Shown here piece after piece: positions 9,215 through 19,038 of a stretch of DNA of 46,964 bases. Numbering within the stretch: the stretch's first letter is position 1; each line of letters begins with the position of its first letter. Origin of the DNA: an uncultured Ignavibacteria bacterium (GTDB taxonomy: Bacteria; Bacteroidota; Ignavibacteria; Ch128b). The notes beneath the pieces are model-generated. The model saw only the letters and a list, made by a program, of their open reading frames with translations. It was not told where the DNA came from and ran no database searches. The position numbers were made by a program, and so were the translations under genes. The stretch spans positions 1 to 46,964 of the forward strand of contig CALDZP010000015.1 of NCBI GenBank assembly GCA_937944105.1, read 5' to 3'.

Positions 9215-10567
9215 ATGCTGAAAAAATTTACATTAATTCTCTTATTTTTTATAAGCTTCTCCCTGCAATCTCAGGGTTTAAGAGATTTGAAAAGAGAAAA
9301 TGAGTTTGCAGGTGGACTTGGTCTTTCATGGATTAATGGTGAACCTTATTATTTGTTTAACTTATCACCAGATTTATCCTTTGGAAAGTTTGGAGTTGGA
9401 TTAGATGTAAATTTTAGAATAGATAGAAATGGGAACTTACGAAATGAGGATTTTAATTCTGTCTCTGATTTTTTAAGCTTAATCAAATACGTAAGATATG
9501 GTTATAAACGAGACCCGTTTTATATCCGAATTGGAGGACTTGATAAAGCAATCCTGGGTCAAGGTAATATTGTTTATTATTACAATAACAGAGCTTCTTA
9601 TGATAATAGAAAAATAGGTGTTGAGCTGGATATTGATTTTGGAAAATTTGGATTTGAGTCTGTCTATGGTGATTTGAGTGGTAAGGGTTTGTTAGGAATC
9701 AGGGGGTATACTCGTCCATTGCAATTTACTGAACTTGGAAAAATACCAGTAATTGGAAAACTTGAATTTGGTGCAACTTTTGCAACTGATTTAAATGATT
9801 ATTCTGGTGTTACAAACGCTCAAGTTGATCCTACCACAAAATCATTGAAAGTATTAAGTGATGAAGGTAATATTACTGTTGTTGGGTTAGATGCCCTTTT
9901 ACCAGTTGTGAGAACAAAAATAATTAATGTCGATTTATATTCTAACTTTACTAAAATTCTGAGATTTGGAAGTGGTGCAACAATTGGAACTGGTTTTTCT
10001 TTCAGTGGTCTTGGTCTGATTACACTTGATTTAAGATTAGAGAGATGGTTTAATGGTGATCAATTCATTCCACGATATTTCAATCAATTTTATGAAATCC
10101 AGAGAATGATTGTTGATTCAACTCAGGGATTTATTTCAAGTAAAGCAAGCTCCCTTGTTAATTCTCGTTCTCTTGGTAATTCTTATTTTGGTGAATTGTT
10201 AATTAATGTTCTGAATTTTGTTCAAATTTATGGTTCATACTCGAGATACGATAAAATTTCCAATTCTGGAATTTTAAGATTAGAAACAGACCTTTCTCCA
10301 AAAAACGCCAGTTATGTATTTAGAGCCTATTATGATAAAGTTGGAATTAAAGATGAAAAAGATATTTTCACACTTGATGATAGATCAATTTTAACTGCAG
10401 AAGTCGGCTACAAACCTTTAAGTTATTTACTTGTTTCATTCTTATATCAATGGACATTTGCTCCAGAATATGATGCTAATGATAAGGTTATAGGTTATAA
10501 AACACAGAAAAGAATAGAACCAAGGGTATCTTTAGTATTTCCATTAAACTTTGGTGGTAGAAGTTAA
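9215..10567 (+). CDS. Putative outer-membrane beta-barrel protein
   Basis: A protein of 450 residues with a signal peptide (residues 1-19, cleavage near LQSQG) and a body of alternating hydrophobic/aromatic strands separated by polar turns, as in outer-membrane barrels. Examples are FGKFGVGLDVNFRID, DPFYIRIGGLDKAILGQG and KIGVELDIDFGKFGFESVYG. No plug, POTRA or TonB box is visible. RBS GAGGAG lies 5 nt before the ATG. It follows the T9SS pair by 47 bp, and a strong terminator lies just after it. It does not resemble PorV (FadL-like), although PorU and PorV genes are often close. A role as a porin or as an assembly partner for the preceding peptidase is open. I do not recognise a characterised homologue. 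Confidence 0.6.
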   Translation: MLKKFTLILLFFISFSLQSQGLRDLKRENEFAGGLGLSWINGEPYYLFNLSPDLSFGKFGVGLDVNFRIDRNGNLRNEDFNSVSDFLSLIKYVRYGYKRDPFYIRIGGLDKAILGQGNIVYYYNNRASYDNRKIGVELDIDFGKFGFESVYGDLSGKGLLGIRGYTRPLQFTELGKIPVIGKLEFGATFATDLNDYSGVTNAQVDPTTKSLKVLSDEGNITVVGLDALLPVVRTKIINVDLYSNFTKILRFGSGATIGTGFSFSGLGLITLDLRLERWFNGDQFIPRYFNQFYEIQRMIVDSTQGFISSKASSLVNSRSLGNSYFGELLINVLNFVQIYGSYSRYDKISNSGILRLETDLSPKNASYVFRAYYDKVGIKDEKDIFTLDDRSILTAEVGYKPLSYLLVSFLYQWTFAPEYDANDKVIGYKTQKRIEPRVSLVFPLNFGGRS

Positions 10568-10574
10568 TTTTTTA

Positions 10575-10608
10575 ATCAGGTTGAAACTAATTTAAGTTTC
10601 AACCTGAT
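10575..10608. terminator. Bidirectional Rho-independent terminator
   Basis: A perfect 14-bp inverted repeat (arms 10575-10588 and 10595-10608) with a 6-nt loop lies between two convergent genes whose stops are only 46 bp apart. T-rich sequence flanks it on the right (TATTTATT), and A/T-rich sequence lies on the left for the other strand, so it can serve both directions. Confidence 0.85.
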
Positions 10609-10613
10609 ATTTA

Positions 10614-11261
10614 TTAAATCCTTTCTTGCAACCATTCTCTGAAAGACTTTACTGTTTCAAAATATAATGGATTTAATTTTACAACATCTTCCTTTGCATA
10701 AGAATCCCATACAACAGAGGCAATATCAACACCAGCTTCTTTTGCAGCAATAATATCAGCAATAGAGTCACCAACCATTAAGACATCGTTTTTATTCAAA
10801 TTGAAAGAATTAATGAATTTTATAATTCCTTCTGGCGAAGGTTTATGATTAGTAACATCATCTCCAGTAACTATCATATCGAAAAAATGTTTTATTCCTA
10901 AAATTTCGAGAGTAATTTCAGTGGTTTTTCTTCCTTTACCAGTAAAAATTGATGTAATGATATTTTTATTTTTGAGTTCAGTAAGTATATCAACAATTCC
11001 TGGGTAAAGATCTGCCATTTTTGGATGATTCTCACGATAGAACTTGTAATATTCCTCATATACTTCTTTGAACTTGTCTCCATTAAATTTTTCTTTCAAA
11101 ATTATATCTTCAGTTGGTCCAAACATTGAAATAATTTCTTCATCAGAGTAAACTTTGCCTTCATATTTTTGAGCTATATGATTAAAAGTTGCAAAAATTA
11201 ATTCATTTGTTGAAGTTAATGTTCCATCAATATCGAAGATTATGCCTTTGTATTTTTTCAT
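10614..11261 (-). CDS. HAD-superfamily phosphatase (phosphoglycolate phosphatase/PpaX-like)
   Basis: A soluble cytoplasmic hydrolase of 215 residues. Motif I is FDIDGTLT (nucleophile D10, acid D12 from ATG 11261). A helical cap follows at about 20-85. Motif II is the T in FTGKG, motif III the Lys in NHKPSPEG, and motif IV is MVGDSIADIIAAKEAG, which matches the phosphoglycolate phosphatase / pyrophosphatase PpaX subgroup. I chose ATG 11261 over the longer frame at 11300, because the longer one overlaps the upstream gene by 32 bp and adds 13 residues ahead of the invariant first strand. It sits 7 nt after the metallophosphoesterase gene, so the two are likely cotranscribed. The substrate is not determined by sequence. 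Confidence 0.8.
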   Translation of the reverse strand: MKKYKGIIFDIDGTLTSTNELIFATFNHIAQKYEGKVYSDEEIISMFGPTEDIILKEKFNGDKFKEVYEEYYKFYRENHPKMADLYPGIVDILTELKNKNIITSIFTGKGRKTTEITLEILGIKHFFDMIVTGDDVTNHKPSPEGIIKFINSFNLNKNDVLMVGDSIADIIAAKEAGVDIASVVWDSYAKEDVVKLNPLYFETVKSFREWLQERI

Positions 11262-11268
11262 TTGTATT

Positions 11269-13077
11269 TCAATCCATTTTAATTCTGAAAAATTGACCAT
11301 CCATATTTGAAATGATTATATTGTTTTGATCTGTAAAAACAACATCATTTAATCTTGCAGTTGATAGGTAAAAAGTTTTCAATAGTTTGCCTTTCATTAA
11401 ATCAAGAATATACAAATTACCATTTTTAGCAGGTACAACAACAAAATTTTTTTTAACAAAAATAGGTACTGGATTTGTATCAAGACCATAACCCAAATAA
11501 GTTTTCCATTTTAATTTTGGAATTGAATCACTAACTTGAATTGCATATAAAGTATCAACTAATCCTTTGACAAGTAAAACTTCTTTTGAATCATCAATAC
11601 CAATTGATTCCCAACAATTGAATTCGTTTGTTCTGTAAACAGTTTTACCTGTTTTTAAGTCAATAGCCGAAAGATATTTATCGGGAGTGGAAATAAAAAT
11701 TCTGTTGAATTTATCGGCAACAGGTGAACAGGCTGCCGGCGAGTAGTAGAAATTTTTGTTTTCAGTCCATTTCCACAAAATGTTTAATGTATCATTTAGA
11801 TTTACATTAATTGAATAAAGATAATTATCCCAGTTTCCTATAAAAATTTTGTCATTAAGTATTAAAGGGGATGCTTCAAAATTTTTTTCTGCAATTTTAT
11901 ATGATTTCGTTTCGAAAGATTTTAGGTTTATTAAATTAATTTTGCCGTCATTTGTAAAAACAATCAAATTATTTTTGTGAATCACCGGAGATGAAATTAT
12001 TGATGAATTAAATTTAATCGTCTTAAGTAATCTACCGTTTGATTGATTTAGAAAATAAACACTACCATTTGTACCAGTGAATATAACTTGATTTTTGTAT
12101 GCTATGGGTCTTGCAAAAAATGATGTTGATAAGTATTTCTTCCAGACTAAATTACCATTTAATCTTACTGAATAAACATATCCTTTTAAATCTGCAAAAA
12201 ATAGTCTTTTGTTCTTAACGATACCTGTTTTATTAATTGTTGTCTGTGAATTAAAAATAGGTGTTATGAATTGAAGTGATTGTTGAATTAAAACTTTCTC
12301 TTCACTCAGATTTTTAATTTTTCTAAGAGAATTTTTGTACCATTCTTTATTCTCAATAAAATCGATTGTTTTAATTGAAATGCTATCATTAAAAAGTGAA
12401 ATTAAATTGTAACCTGGGGTTATTCCTTTGCTAAGTGAAGATCTTCCCATTGCACCATTAATACCATTGAAAATATAAGATCGATTTGAATGTCCATGTC
12501 CTACGATGACAAATACTTTTTCAAATTTTGTAAATAGTTCAACTACATCTTTGTAGTTATCGATCTCTTTATCCAGTTGATGGTGAACAGCAAAAACAAT
12601 TTTAGTATCAGATGATAATTTATTCAATCTATGTTTCAACCAGTTTATATCTTCGGGTGAAATATGTCCACCACCGCCTCTTAATGGAATACCACTATTC
12701 AAACCAATAAAACAATAATCATCAATAGTAAAGATAAATTTATTATCTCCAAAAAGTTCATTAAACTTTGTACAACCAGATTCACTCCATTTTGTATCAT
12801 GATTTCCAGGAATTATAAAATATGGTCGATTAAGTTTATCAAGAATTTCTTTTGCTTGGATTAATTCTGAATTAAAACCTTTTTCGGTAATATCTCCTGT
12901 GATGATAGTGAAGTTGATATTTTGTTTGTTAATATCATTGACAATTTGAATTAAATCTTTCTCAGCCTCCGGCGAACCAATATGTGTATCTGTTATCCAA
13001 GCGAAATTAATTTGAGCACTTAGCGATTGAAATAAAAAACAGAAAGTAAAGAAAATATAGTTTATTAAAGTTTTCAT
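11269..13077 (-). CDS. Exported metallophosphoesterase with PQQ-type beta-propeller
   Basis: A protein of 602 residues with a signal peptide (1-21, ending LSAQ). A calcineurin-like phosphoesterase domain follows, with all usual metal ligands: D30-x-H32 in ITDTHIG, D62 in TGDIT, N92-H93 in GNHD, a His in VFAVHHQ (about 165) and GHGH (H194/H196). From about residue 265 there are repeated blades such as ...VYSVRLNGNLVWKKY, VYFLNQSNGRLL, AIDLKTGKTVYRT and LYILDLMKGKLL, which is a PQQ/YVTN-type propeller. The enzyme probably acts in the periplasm or outside on a phosphodiester or phosphomonoester. The propeller may bind a partner or polymer. No sorting domain is present at the C terminus (ends GQFFRIKMD), unlike the other exported proteins here. 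The downstream HAD gene suggests a shared phosphate-ester theme, but this is inference. Confidence 0.8.
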   Translation of the reverse strand: MKTLINYIFFTFCFLFQSLSAQINFAWITDTHIGSPEAEKDLIQIVNDINKQNINFTIITGDITEKGFNSELIQAKEILDKLNRPYFIIPGNHDTKWSESGCTKFNELFGDNKFIFTIDDYCFIGLNSGIPLRGGGGHISPEDINWLKHRLNKLSSDTKIVFAVHHQLDKEIDNYKDVVELFTKFEKVFVIVGHGHSNRSYIFNGINGAMGRSSLSKGITPGYNLISLFNDSISIKTIDFIENKEWYKNSLRKIKNLSEEKVLIQQSLQFITPIFNSQTTINKTGIVKNKRLFFADLKGYVYSVRLNGNLVWKKYLSTSFFARPIAYKNQVIFTGTNGSVYFLNQSNGRLLKTIKFNSSIISSPVIHKNNLIVFTNDGKINLINLKSFETKSYKIAEKNFEASPLILNDKIFIGNWDNYLYSINVNLNDTLNILWKWTENKNFYYSPAACSPVADKFNRIFISTPDKYLSAIDLKTGKTVYRTNEFNCWESIGIDDSKEVLLVKGLVDTLYAIQVSDSIPKLKWKTYLGYGLDTNPVPIFVKKNFVVVPAKNGNLYILDLMKGKLLKTFYLSTARLNDVVFTDQNNIIISNMDGQFFRIKMD

Positions 13078-13773
13078 CTATAAACCTGAATTATTTTTTT
13101 GCAAATTAAAAAAGGTATAATGAAGGTTAAAATCTTACTCATTAAAATTTAGAATTATTACATTACTCAGCGAATTATTAAATATTCTGAATTCTTAAAA
13201 AATAAATTAAAGAGTTTACAATTTAACATTAAAACCATTTCAGAAAATTTTTTGCCTTGTTGCTTTTCGATTTATTAATTGGAAAAATAAATCTTTGTAT
13301 CAAATTTTCTATTGAAATCAGAAAAATCAATTGATATGGAATTGAAAATTTTGACTCATGTAATAAATTAATAATAAATTGAATTAGATAAAGGAGATGA
13401 TTTCCAGGCTTTGAATTTTTTTTAATTCACTCAATATGTAAAGTTGAATTGTATCGGGTCTCAATAATATATTGAACTTGAAATTTTATTAATTGATTTA
13501 CCTGCATTAGTTTGTCTCATAAATTTGTAAATAAAATTTTACATAATTGGATTAAAATAAGAATAAATATAAACAGGTTTCCAATTTTGAATATTCTTTG
13601 TATAACTCAGGTATTTAAAAGATAAAACAAGACACATAATTATAATTGAAATAGAGACAAGCTCATTGAATTTATATCAATAATTTTAGTAGAATTAAAT
13701 GTTCAAAAACAAAAGAGAAAATAGATACTTGAAATTTTTAGACTAAGGATAAAAAAACACAGTTAATAATGAT
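13078..13773. other. Gene-free intergenic region upstream of lepA
   Basis: A stretch of 696 bp between divergent genes. No open frame longer than a few dozen codons with a ribosome site was found on either strand, and there is no tRNA or strong hairpin. It is more AT-rich than the flanking genes. It contains one good promoter-like box pair (13497-13527), listed separately, and a short hairpin (TGAATT/AATTCA) near 13409-13427. It may hold a long 5' leader of lepA or a small RNA, but nothing specific can be named. Confidence 0.5.
13497..13527 (+). promoter_or_regulatory. Candidate promoter for lepA operon (TTTA-N19-TAAATTTG)
   Basis: TAAATTTG at 13520-13527 is a perfect match to the Bacteroidota -7 box TAnnTTTG. 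TTTA at 13497-13500, 19 bp upstream, matches three of four bases of the -33 box TTTG. If used, it gives a leader of about 240 nt before lepA. Found by eye; AT-rich background makes chance matches likely. Confidence 0.3.
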
Positions 13774-15567
13774 ATGACAAGATTTAGAAATTTTTGCATA
13801 ATAGCTCATATTGATCATGGAAAATCGACATTAGCCGATAGATTGCTCGAAAGAACTGGTGCAATTTCAGAAAGAGAATTAGTTGATCAAGTCCTTGATG
13901 ATATGGATCTTGAAAGGGAAAGAGGAATTACAATTAAATCTCATGCTGTTCAGATGAAGTATCGTCATACTGATGGTGAAGAATATATCTTAAATTTGAT
14001 TGATACTCCAGGTCATGTGGATTTCACATATGAAGTTTCCCGTTCGCTTGCGGCATGTGAAGGTGCTTTACTGGTTGTTGATGCATCACAAGGAGTAGAA
14101 GCGCAAACAATCAGTAATCTTTATATGGCTATCGATGCTGGATTAGAAATAATCCCAGTTATAAATAAAATTGATTTGCCAAGTGCTGATATCGAAAATG
14201 TTTCACAACAAATAATTGATTTGATCGGTTGTAAAAAGGAAGAAATTATTCTGGCATCGGCAAAACAAAAAATTGGTGTTGACGAAATCCTTCAGGCAAT
14301 TGTTGAAAGAATTCCACCTCCAAAGGATAATAAAAATAAACCACTTAGAGCTTTAATTTTCGATTCAAAGTATGATACTTATCGAGGTGTTATAACTTAT
14401 ATCCGCGTATTTGATGGGGAGTTAAAAGAAGGTCAGAAAATTAAATTTTTCAGAACTGACAAAACATTTATTGCAGAAGAAGTTGGAGTACTTGAACTAA
14501 AACAAACCAGAACGGGTTATTTAGAATCCGGAAATGTTGGTTATCTTATCGCTGGTGTAAAAGATGTACACGATACAAAGGTAGGTGATACCATCACTAC
14601 TGTTGATAATCCAGCCACTGAACCATTACACGGTTACAAAGAAGTTAAGCCTATGGTTTTCAGCGGCCTTTATCCAACAAATAGTGATAAGTATCAGGAG
14701 TTAAGAGATGCACTTGATAAATATGTTTTGAATGATGCAGCATTAACTTATCAACCCGAAACTTCAGCTGCATTGGGGTTTGGATTTAGATGCGGTTTCT
14801 TGGGTTTGCTTCATATGGAAATTGTACAGGAAAGACTTTCGAGGGAATTTAATCAAGATATAATTACTACAATACCCAATGTTGAGTATCATGTGACAAA
14901 GAGAAATGGTGATAAAGTAATTGTAGATAATCCAGCTCAAATGCCTCAAATTGGTGAGATTGATTTTATCGAAGAACCGTTTGTGAAAGCTCAAATTGTT
15001 ACTCCAGCTGAATATATTGGAAGTATCATGAAACTTTGCATGGATAGGAGAGGAATTCACAAAAGCACAACATATTTAAGCCCTACCAGAGTTGATATGC
15101 AATATGAATTACCTCTTTCTGAGATTATCTTTGATTTTTATGATAAGCTAAAATCTATTTCAAGAGGATATGCTTCTTTTGATTATGAATTTATGGGTTA
15201 TCGAGAATCTGATCTTGTGAAAGTTGAAATTTTGTTAAATGGTGATCCTGTTGATGCTTTTTCTTTTATAGTTCATCGTTCAAAAGCTTATGAGTGGGGA
15301 AGAAAGTTGTGTTCAAAATTAAAAGAATTAATTCCACGTCAACTTTTTGAAGTTGTTATTCAAGCTGCAATTGGTAGTAAGGTGATAGCAAGAGATGTTA
15401 TTAAACCCTTAAGGAAAAATGTACTTGCCAAATGCTATGGTGGTGATGTAACTCGAAAAAGAAAACTCTTAGAAAAGCAAAAAGAAGGTAAAAAACGAAT
15501 GAAACAAGTTGGCAATGTGGAGATTCCACAAGAAGCATTCCTTGCAATTCTTTCCATGGAAGAATAA
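13774..15567 (+). CDS. lepA: Elongation factor 4 (LepA), back-translocating ribosomal GTPase
   Basis: A protein of 597 residues, the usual LepA length. It is a ribosome-associated GTPase of the cytoplasm and inner membrane. G1 is AHIDHGKST (about 11-19). The switch-I region is [10 protein letters not shown]3 is DTPGHVDF and G4 is NKIDLP. The family hallmarks that separate it from EF-G are present: [20 protein letters not shown]-like text ([17 protein letters not shown]) and the C-terminal domain with [17 protein letters not shown], which lines the A site. The start codon is preceded only by weak purine runs. The gene is followed 104 bp later by signal peptidase I, the same lepA-lepB order as in E. 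coli. No domain is missing. Confidence 0.97.
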   Translation: MTRFRNFCIIAHIDHGKSTLADRLLERTGAISERELVDQVLDDMDLERERGITIKSHAVQMKYRHTDGEEYILNLIDTPGHVDFTYEVSRSLAACEGALLVVDASQGVEAQTISNLYMAIDAGLEIIPVINKIDLPSADIENVSQQIIDLIGCKKEEIILASAKQKIGVDEILQAIVERIPPPKDNKNKPLRALIFDSKYDTYRGVITYIRVFDGELKEGQKIKFFRTDKTFIAEEVGVLELKQTRTGYLESGNVGYLIAGVKDVHDTKVGDTITTVDNPATEPLHGYKEVKPMVFSGLYPTNSDKYQELRDALDKYVLNDAALTYQPETSAALGFGFRCGFLGLLHMEIVQERLSREFNQDIITTIPNVEYHVTKRNGDKVIVDNPAQMPQIGEIDFIEEPFVKAQIVTPAEYIGSIMKLCMDRRGIHKSTTYLSPTRVDMQYELPLSEIIFDFYDKLKSISRGYASFDYEFMGYRESDLVKVEILLNGDPVDAFSFIVHRSKAYEWGRKLCSKLKELIPRQLFEVVIQAAIGSKVIARDVIKPLRKNVLAKCYGGDVTRKRKLLEKQKEGKKRMKQVGNVEIPQEAFLAILSMEE

Positions 15568-15671
15568 AAAATGATTAATCATTTCTTGATTTTCTTATCG
15601 GAACAAATTCTGCTAAAAAACTTAGAATATTCAATTTTTATACTAAAATTTAAATTACAAAGGAGTATTTA

Positions 15672-16610
15672 ATGAATTGGTTAAAAGATTACTGGAAAAA
15701 AAGACAGGAACGTAAAAGAAAAAAGGAAGAAGAGAAAGCAAAAAGAACTATAAAAGAAAAATTTTACGACAATCTAAAAAATTTATTATGGGCTGCAGGT
15801 GCTGCTTTAATTCTTAAAACTTTTGTTATCGAAGCTTATACTATTCCAACTGGTTCAATGGAAGATACCCTTCTACCAGGTGATTTTTTACTTGTGACAA
15901 AATTTACGATGGGAGCAACTACTCCGAGAAATATTCCATTTACAAACATTGCACTACCTTATTACCAATTTCCAAGACTTAAAGAAGTAAAACGTGGAGA
16001 TATAATTGTATTTGAATATCCAGGTGATAGAGATGAATTAAGGCATGCAGAAATTATGAATTATGTAAAAAGATGCGTTGGACTTCCAGGTGATACAATT
16101 CAAATTGTTGATAAAATTTTATATGTAAATGGTGAGTTGTTTCCACCTCCACCTAAAATGAAATTTTTAAATCCAATTCCTACACCCAAAGGAATTTCTA
16201 ATCCATTTATATTTCCTAAATATTCAAATTTCAATGAAGATAATTATGGTCCGCTTTATGTCCCTAAAAAAGGAGATACAATTCAACTTTCTCTTTCAAA
16301 TATTGAACAATTCAGAACATTGATTAATAGAGAGTTTGGTCGTGAAGTTGTTAGAGTTGTGGGTGATGAGATTTTTATTGATGGAGTGAAGACAGACACG
16401 TACATCATTAAAAAGAATTATTATTTTATGATGGGAGATAATCGTGATGATAGTGCCGATAGCCGGTTCTGGGGATATGTACCGGATGATTTAATCATTG
16501 GTGAACCATTAATTATTTATTGGTCATGGGATCGGGATTTACCTTTATTTCCAGATGTAATCAGAAAACTTTCTTCAATAAGATTAAATAGAATTGCAAA
16601 GTTAATTTAG
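15672..16610 (+). CDS. lepB: Signal peptidase I
   Basis: A membrane-bound serine/lysine peptidase of 312 residues that removes signal peptides from exported proteins; at least seven such precursors are encoded in this window. One membrane segment (about 36-54) follows a very basic cytoplasmic tail. The nucleophile Ser62 is in IPTGSMEDT and the general base Lys133 in YVKRCVGLPGD. The C-terminal box is MMGDNRDDSADSRFWG. A longer insert between the Ser and Lys boxes and a second insert near 150-200 are usual for Bacteroidota/Ignavibacteria enzymes. AAAGGAG lies 7 nt before the ATG. It lies downstream of lepA, and the next gene follows without a real gap. Confidence 0.95.
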   Translation: MNWLKDYWKKRQERKRKKEEEKAKRTIKEKFYDNLKNLLWAAGAALILKTFVIEAYTIPTGSMEDTLLPGDFLLVTKFTMGATTPRNIPFTNIALPYYQFPRLKEVKRGDIIVFEYPGDRDELRHAEIMNYVKRCVGLPGDTIQIVDKILYVNGELFPPPPKMKFLNPIPTPKGISNPFIFPKYSNFNEDNYGPLYVPKKGDTIQLSLSNIEQFRTLINREFGREVVRVVGDEIFIDGVKTDTYIIKKNYYFMMGDNRDDSADSRFWGYVPDDLIIGEPLIIYWSWDRDLPLFPDVIRKLSSIRLNRIAKLI

Positions 16611-16616
16611 GTGAAT

Positions 16617-18602
16617 ATGAAAAATTTAATTCTAATTTTGCTGACATTTAGCTTTTTTCAAATAACACTTGCAAATGAAAAATATCTTATCTTCTTTAAA
16701 GATAAAGGAGAATGGAATCAGCTTTATTTTAAGAAATCCCAAATTGAACAAAAGCTCTTGAATGAATTCGCTCAAAAAGCAATTGAAAGAAGAAAAAAAG
16801 TACTTGGTGATGAAATCTTTACTTATGGAGATTATCCAATTTATGAACCATATGTTAATGAATTAAGAAACATTGGAATAGAGATAATTCATAGACTTAA
16901 TTGGTTTAATGCTGTTTCGTGTTTATTGGATAGTAATCAGGTAAACATTGTGAAGTTTCTGCCTTTTGTTGATAAAATAGAGAAGGTGAAAGTTTTCAAA
17001 TTAAAAAATAGAGAATATACTCATAACTTTAGTGAGCAATTAAATAAGTTATCAAATAATTATGGTCCTTCATATCAACAATTACAACTCTCGGAAATAC
17101 CAGTTGTTCATTCGAAAGGTATTACGGGTGAAAATGTTATAATTGGATTACTTGATTCTGGATTCCGATGGAAAACCCATGAGGCAATTCAGAATTCTCA
17201 AGTTATCGCTGAATATGATTTTGTTTATAAAGATTCCATTACTGCAAATGAACCCGATGATAATCCCGCTCAAGATATTCATGGTACGATGATAATGGGA
17301 ATTATTGCAGGGAAAATGGATGGTAAACTTTATGGTTCTTCTTATAATTCTAAATTTATTCTTGCTAAAACTGAGGATATAAAAAGTGAAACCAGGGTAG
17401 AGGAAGATAATTATGCCGCTGCATTAGAATGGATGGAAAGATTGGGAGTTGATGTAACAAGCAGTTCACTTGGTTATAATGAATTTGATAATCCAGATGA
17501 AAATTATACTTACAAAGACATGGATGGAAAAACAACAATAGTAGCCCGTGCTGTTGATTCTGCTTTTGTTAGAGGAGTTGTAACTGTCACTGCTGCTGGA
17601 AATGAGTATCAGAAACCGTGGAAATACATAATTTCACCAGCAGATGCTAAATATGTTTTAGCTATTGGTGCTGTAAATTCTAATGGGGTAATCGCTCCAT
17701 TTTCATCTCGTGGCCCAACAAGTGACGGAAGAATAAAACCAGATGTTTGTGCTCAGGGGGTTTCGGTATATACTGTTCAACCTGGTTCGTTTTCAAGTTA
17801 CACATATGCAAGTGGAACTTCTGCGTCAACGCCAATTGTTGCTGGTATTGCTGCACTTTTAATTTCTCATTATCCTTTAATTAATCAATATCAAGTACGA
17901 GATGCGATTCGAAATACCGCACATCAATTTGATAAACCCGATACAGTGTATGGCTGGGGAATTGCTAGTGCAAAAAAAGCAATCGAATACCCTGTTATAA
18001 TTAGAGCATTTAATGATGTACTGCTTTACAAGTCTTTTATTAGCAATGAACGAATTGATAGTGTACGTTTGATAATTTTAAGTGATTATTCAAATCAAGT
18101 TGTGTTCAATGATTTAATGCAAACAGATGATGGAATAAAATTTAGTTCATCATTGTTTTATTCATCTCTCAATGCAGATGATGTCTATAAATTTTATTTT
18201 TCTTACTACATTAATGGTTCCATTCATAGAGAACCTTCAGATAATAGTTTATTTTATTCGTTACAACTTTCTTCACAGAAAGTTTTTCCGCCAAGAAAAT
18301 CTCTAAATCAAGTCAGTAATTTTTTACTTTATCAAAATTATCCAAATCCATTTGCTAGAGAGACGAAATTTAAGTTTGTTCTTCCTGAACAAGATTGGGT
18401 AACTATTGAAATTTATGATATTCTGGGCAGAAAGATAAAAACTCTATTAAAGGATGTGGGTTTATCTCGTGGTACTCATAACTGGTTAACCTGGGATGGC
18501 ACCGATGATACTGGTAATTTGGTAGCAGATGGAATCTATTTTTATCGTTTTAGTTCTTTTCAATTTAATCAATCAAAAAAATTAATCTTGTTAAGGAGAT
18601 AA
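16617..18602 (+). CDS. Subtilisin-like S8 serine protease with T9SS sorting domain
   Basis: An exported protein of 661 residues. I preferred ATG 16617 over GTG 16611, because TTAGGTGA forms the ribosome site and the GTG would overlap it. Signal peptide at 1-19. A propeptide-like region lies at about 20-150. The S8 triad is complete: D180 in GLLDSGFRW, H222 in DIHGTMIMG and S402 in GTSASTPIVAG, with the oxyanion Asn in TAAGNEY. The sequence HGTMI instead of HGTHV is a mild deviation. The C terminus is a type A sorting domain (QNYPNPFARET ... GTDDTGNLVADGIYFYR). It is predicted to be exported by the Sec system and then the T9SS to the cell surface or medium. The stop-to-start distance from lepB is 6 bp. 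Confidence 0.92.
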   Translation: MKNLILILLTFSFFQITLANEKYLIFFKDKGEWNQLYFKKSQIEQKLLNEFAQKAIERRKKVLGDEIFTYGDYPIYEPYVNELRNIGIEIIHRLNWFNAVSCLLDSNQVNIVKFLPFVDKIEKVKVFKLKNREYTHNFSEQLNKLSNNYGPSYQQLQLSEIPVVHSKGITGENVIIGLLDSGFRWKTHEAIQNSQVIAEYDFVYKDSITANEPDDNPAQDIHGTMIMGIIAGKMDGKLYGSSYNSKFILAKTEDIKSETRVEEDNYAAALEWMERLGVDVTSSSLGYNEFDNPDENYTYKDMDGKTTIVARAVDSAFVRGVVTVTAAGNEYQKPWKYIISPADAKYVLAIGAVNSNGVIAPFSSRGPTSDGRIKPDVCAQGVSVYTVQPGSFSSYTYASGTSASTPIVAGIAALLISHYPLINQYQVRDAIRNTAHQFDKPDTVYGWGIASAKKAIEYPVIIRAFNDVLLYKSFISNERIDSVRLIILSDYSNQVVFNDLMQTDDGIKFSSSLFYSSLNADDVYKFYFSYYINGSIHREPSDNSLFYSLQLSSQKVFPPRKSLNQVSNFLLYQNYPNPFARETKFKFVLPEQDWVTIEIYDILGRKIKTLLKDVGLSRGTHNWLTWDGTDDTGNLVADGIYFYRFSSFQFNQSKKLILLRR

Positions 18603-18606
18603 TTTT

Positions 18607-19038
18607 ATGACTGATTCACTGAATACAACTGAAAAATTTTTAGATGAATTTAAAAGATTTTCAATTAAGGATTTAAAAAATGAAATTGATGTTTATAATT
18701 TGCTTGAATCAATTTTTAGAATTAATAATTTTCAATTGCTTGAAGATCTAGCTTTTTCCTCGAAATATTGTGTTGGTCTTTATCATATTCTAAGTCAAAA
18801 TAAAACAGAAGTTAGTGATGATTATAAAAAAGAGATTGAACAAAGCTTTTCTGAAACAGTTGAACTAATTAAATCCAAATTAAATGAAATTATTCGTCAC
18901 TTTCCTGAATTTGAACGAGAAAGTTTTAAGTCTCGGTATTTTGAAATGACTCATGCGGGAATTAATAACCTTATATCTTTAATTAATGATTTCAGCGAAA
19001 TAAAAATTTTTCTTAATCGAAGAAAAAGAGAAAAATAA
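18607..19038 (+). CDS. Uncharacterised small helical protein
   Basis: A protein of 143 residues without signal peptide or membrane segment. It is rich in Glu, Lys, Phe and Ile and appears almost wholly alpha-helical, with a basic C terminus (NRRKREK). AAGGAG, overlapping the end of the S8 gene, lies 8 nt before the ATG, so it is the last gene of the lepA-lepB-S8 run. I do not recognise a family. A cytoplasmic, perhaps four-helix fold is likely from heptad-like spacing of hydrophobic residues, but no function can be proposed. Confidence 0.7.
   Translation: MTDSLNTTEKFLDEFKRFSIKDLKNEIDVYNLLESIFRINNFQLLEDLAFSSKYCVGLYHILSQNKTEVSDDYKKEIEQSFSETVELIKSKLNEIIRHFPEFERESFKSRYFEMTHAGINNLISLINDFSEIKIFLNRRKREK

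Noticed and set aside
10898-11083. 61-residue minus-strand frame inside the HAD gene
   Set aside because: Overlapping frame of a conserved phosphatase; composition and lack of start signals mark it as a shadow.
14764-15060. 98-residue minus-strand frame within lepA
   Set aside because: Antisense shadow of a highly conserved GTPase gene with no start signal.
15571-15582. Perfect 12-bp palindrome ATGATTAATCAT between lepA and lepB as an operator
   Set aside because: Short AT-rich palindromes are expected by chance at this base composition, and no second copy or linked regulator was found.
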